Positions 24,497-26,152 of a stretch of DNA of 26,152 nucleotides are shown here, in pieces. The notes beneath the pieces were generated by a model, which saw nothing but the letters and a program-made list of their open reading frames with translations, was not told the DNA's origin and did no database searches. The translations under genes were made by a program, and so were the position numbers. Each line of letters opens with the position of its first letter. The first letter of the stretch is position 1. This DNA comes from a virus, in IMG/VR virus record IMGVR_UViG_3300030060_004878, positions 1 through 26,152 of that record, one strand, 5' to 3'.

Positions 24497-24858
24497 TAGT
24501 CTCCTATATAAGCTATAATAGGTGTTGCTGCGTTATTTGTTATCTTGGTCCACCTACCATATATTGTTATTCCTTTTGGAAAAGTATTTCCATTATCTAT
24601 AACGTCGCCGCCTGTACCTGATGTAGTTGACCTAGAGCCAGCGTCATGAGCAAGTGTTCCAGTACCTATATATTCTAATCCGTTTTCTGTATTATTATCA
24701 GCAACTAAGCCATTAGTGCTATTAAATACAGTGTCCGCTAGCATTGTTATAGCAACAAACACCTTGTCTGTTGGTGGTTCTATCGCTCCAGTAGTGTCGC
24801 TAAAAACACTACCCATTTGTCCAAACCCATATTCTACTGTATTATGTTTATATGCCAT
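24496..24858 (-). CDS. Small beta-rich protein, paralogue of the 114-aa gene; decoration candidate, 120 aa
   Basis: Shares with the protein at 25223-25567 the signatures YGFGQMGSxF (residues 10-19), PPTxKVxVAITxL (28-40), GLVAD (50-54), FPxGxTIYGRWT (93-104) and a final IxYxGD/N. The Gly/Thr-rich, charge-poor composition and PP-x-VxVAI strand suggest a compact beta sandwich. Both copies are about 115-120 residues and sit either side of one gene. In related marine phages such proteins appear near head genes, so head decoration or a knob on fibres is my inference; no domain name is known to me. It ends TAATG into the lectin-like gene. Confidence 0.78.
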   Translation of the reverse strand: MAYKHNTVEYGFGQMGSVFSDTTGAIEPPTDKVFVAITMLADTVFNSTNGLVADNNTENGLEYIGTGTLAHDAGSRSTTSGTGGDVIDNGNTFPKGITIYGRWTKITNNAATPIIAYIGD

Positions 24859-24878
24859 AATTTATTTTATTTAATTAT

Positions 24879-25223
24879 TTAACAATTTGATCTTGATCTT
24901 ATAACACCAGCAGAGTCTACCTCTATACTATAGGTTGATTTTCCGACAACTATCTTATAGTGACCAGCTGTAATTTTATTATTAGAACGAGCTCTTCTTG
25001 TTGAGTATATTATATCATTTACATCAGGCGCCGCAGATGTTCCGTTGTGATAAAAAGTTTCACTCATTGATCCCGGGTAACCACAAGCAGGTCTAGGTTG
25101 TACTGGAGAAGATGTTATAGAATTATAACCTCTTGCTACCGTAACCTCTTTGTGTCTTTTTGCTATAACAGATTTAGCCTTGCCTCTAGCTTGACCCATG
25201 CTCATGTTGTTACCTAGTCCCAT
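24879..25223 (-). CDS. Small hypothetical protein with basic N-terminus, 114 aa
   Basis: A start at 25223 is preferred over an in-frame ATG at 25241, because it gives the TAATG overlap with the preceding gene seen elsewhere in this operon, and because the protein then opens MGLGNNMSMGQARGKAKSVI, a form I recall from marine phages (GLGNNMSMGQARGK). The first 35 residues are Gly/Ala/Lys/Arg-rich and basic; the rest has Ser/Thr/Tyr-rich beta character (SETFYHNGTSAAPDVNDIIY, HYKIVVGKSTYSIEVDSAG). Cysteines lie at 47 and at the very last residue (114). Its setting between two paralogous decoration candidates suggests a virion component. Function unknown. Confidence 0.75.
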   Translation of the reverse strand: MGLGNNMSMGQARGKAKSVIAKRHKEVTVARGYNSITSSPVQPRPACGYPGSMSETFYHNGTSAAPDVNDIIYSTRRARSNNKITAGHYKIVVGKSTYSIEVDSAGVIRSRSNC

Positions 25224-25567
25224 TAGTTTCCAAAATAGCAAATTATTCCACCATCTGCATCTGCACCACTTAAAGTAACGCTAGTCCATCTTCCATATAT
25301 CGTAAGTCCAGCTGGAAATTTTGTGCTTGAGTCCGTAGGATCAGCTCCACCACCATTACCTGTAACAGCCGCTGAGTGACTGAAAAAGGCAGCATCATTA
25401 CCTTGTGCTGTATCTGCTACCAAACCAGCTAAAGTTTGATCAGCAACTAAAAACGTTATAGCTACTATTACCTTTCCAGTTGGAGGAGTAAAAGCTCCAG
25501 CAGTATTTACAAAACCACTACCTAATTGTCCGAAGTCATAAGCAACTCCTTGTGAATTTATTCCCAT
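25223..25567 (-). CDS. Small beta-rich protein, first of two paralogues; decoration candidate, 114 aa
   Basis: Opens MGINSQGVAYDFGQLGSGFV and carries GAFTPPTGKVIVAITFL (residues 24-40), GLVAD (48-52) and FPAGLTIYGRWTSVT (84-98), all shared with the gene at 24496-24858; the middle (53-83) is divergent and Gly/Ala/Asp-rich. It starts 2 bases after the holin stop and ends in a TAATG overlap. Length and composition fit a small capsid decoration or fibre-knob protein, but that is inferred from neighbours. No catalytic residues or membrane segments are seen. A recent duplication is unlikely, as the two copies share only scattered blocks. Confidence 0.78.
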   Translation of the reverse strand: MGINSQGVAYDFGQLGSGFVNTAGAFTPPTGKVIVAITFLVADQTLAGLVADTAQGNDAAFFSHSAAVTGNGGGADPTDSSTKFPAGLTIYGRWTSVTLSGADADGGIICYFGN

Positions 25568-25569
25568 AA

Positions 25570-25995
25570 TTATTTATTGTTATTTTGTTGTTCATTCTTT
25601 TTTGACGATCCGCCGAAAAAGAAATCGACTACCGTATTAACTTTTGCGCTCATAGCACCAAATATTGTAGAGACAAAACTTATCTCAAATTCACCCATGT
25701 CTATATCTCCTAATACGAAGTATCTAAACATCATGAAACTTAAACCGAAGTATGCTACCGTGAATAATGTTGCAAGTATTTTCTGAATAAGCGCATCGTC
25801 TTTATACATATCACGAGCGCTCTTTCTGTCTTCGACTTCTTGTTTAAAAGCTTCTTGTTCGGCCTCGAGTAGTAATCGTTTAAGAGCAAGCTTAGCTTCA
25901 TCTCTTTCTTTGTCTGTCGTAATAACTTTGTCAAGTATTCCTTCTGCATTTTCTACTACTTTGCCGAATAAGCCACCTACTATTTTTCCTATCAT
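25570..25995 (-). CDS. Holin, 3TM / GTA-holin type, 141 aa
   Basis: A short amphipathic start (MIGKIVGGLFGKVVE) leads into a charged helical stretch (residues about 25-68), then two hydrophobic segments at about 71-95 and 102-125, ending in DFFFGGS (124-130) and a polar tail. This layout and the ending are typical of the GTA_holin_3TM family (about 110-150 aa), which makes membrane holes for lysis. Only two strong membrane helices are clear, with the N-terminal one weak. It is the first complete gene of the window; its ATG overlaps the TGA of the gene upstream (ATGA). No endolysin is visible here, so the rest of the lysis cassette may lie to the right or elsewhere. Confidence 0.8.
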   Translation of the reverse strand: MIGKIVGGLFGKVVENAEGILDKVITTDKERDEAKLALKRLLLEAEQEAFKQEVEDRKSARDMYKDDALIQKILATLFTVAYFGLSFMMFRYFVLGDIDMGEFEISFVSTIFGAMSAKVNTVVDFFFGGSSKKNEQQNNNK

Positions 25996-26152
25996 CTATT
26001 ATTATCTTTTATCATATCATCGATAGACTTATTCATTACCTTATCGGTGTATGACTTGTTATTAAAAAATATACTATTTTCAGAGGTTGGTATATCCTCT
26101 TCACCTAATAGTATTCTGTAAATTCTACTTATTAAGTGCGAACACTTAAAGG
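25992..26152 (-). CDS. C-terminal end of a small unidentified protein (cut by window edge)
   Basis: The frame is open from the right edge and ends in TGA at 25992-25994, overlapping the holin ATG by four bases (ATGA). The visible 52 residues are polar to amphipathic: a hydrophobic/basic start (HLISRIYRILLGEEDIP), then Ser/Asn/Lys-rich to a final KVMNKSIDDMIKDNNR helix. No domain is recognised. The overlap with the holin and lack of any alternative frame support it as a real gene of the same operon; a lysis-associated role is possible from position only. Confidence 0.6.
   Translation of the reverse strand, partial: FKCSHLISRIYRILLGEEDIPTSENSIFFNNKSYTDKVMNKSIDDMIKDNNR

Noticed and set aside
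25224-25241. Upstream in-frame ATG for the gene at 24879-25223 (six extra codons)
   Set aside because: The downstream ATG makes a TAATG joint like three others here and gives the family-like opening MGLGNNMSMGQARGK.
26132-26149. Perfect 7-bp inverted repeat TTAAGTG/CACTTAA with a 4-base loop at the right edge
   Set aside because: It lies inside the coding frame of the truncated gene, has no T-run, and is short enough to arise by chance in AT-rich DNA.
1-26152. Stop-codon reassignment (TAG or TGA recoding), known in some crAss-like phages
   Set aside because: TAA, TAG (for example MCP, 512-aa and 121-aa genes) and TGA (192-aa gene) all end genes at sensible places and no gene is broken by them.
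1-26152. tRNA genes, CRISPR arrays, insertion sequences, integrase or attachment sites
   Set aside because: Spacers are too short to hold them, and no cloverleaf, spaced direct repeats, transposase or integrase motifs were seen on either strand.

Overview
The window is a continuous stretch of the late (structural and packaging) region of a tailed bacteriophage, probably a podovirus related to the crAss-like phages, infecting a marine or aquatic member of the Bacteroidota. This rests on recognisable proteins: a 741-residue large terminase, a 799-residue portal with a long Q/A-rich helical tail, a 477-residue capsid protein, two small connector (ring) proteins and a 2202-residue stabilization/muzzle-type tail protein, in the usual order. 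The DNA is strongly AT-rich. Almost no start codon has a Shine-Dalgarno sequence; the leaders are A/T runs, as is typical of Bacteroidota and their phages. TAA, TAG and TGA are all used as stops, so no stop-codon reassignment is visible. The host and lineage assignment is inference from recall of families, not from a search.

Every gene lies on the minus strand, so the map reads from right (26152) to left (1). In transcription order: a small protein cut by the right edge; a 3TM-type holin; two paralogous small beta-rich proteins (114 and 120 aa) around a 114-aa basic-start protein; a LamG-like lectin-fold protein; small conserved-looking genes of 90 and 74 aa; a 192-aa protein that reads as two GroES-like halves; a 91-aa small-terminase candidate whose first 56 bases overlap it; the large terminase; portal; scaffold-like acidic protein; and major capsid protein. 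A minus-strand terminator follows the capsid gene. Then come a 276-aa head-associated protein of unknown role, a second terminator, a 53-aa CxC protein, two ring/adaptor proteins, the 2202-aa tail protein, a 512-aa and a 121-aa structural protein, two paralogous internal/ejection-type proteins (246 and 337 aa, the second with membrane segments and a C-terminal S74 chaperone domain), a 311-aa protein, and the start of an internal protein cut by the left edge.

The genes appear to work as one virion-assembly programme: DNA recognition and packaging (TerS candidate, TerL), shell building (portal, scaffold, MCP, decoration-like proteins), neck and tail (rings, muzzle), and proteins carried inside for ejection. 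There is no gap above 300 bases; the only substantial non-coding stretches are 13677-13787 and 14619-14686, each holding one terminator hairpin. No replication, integration, tRNA, CRISPR or insertion-sequence feature was seen.
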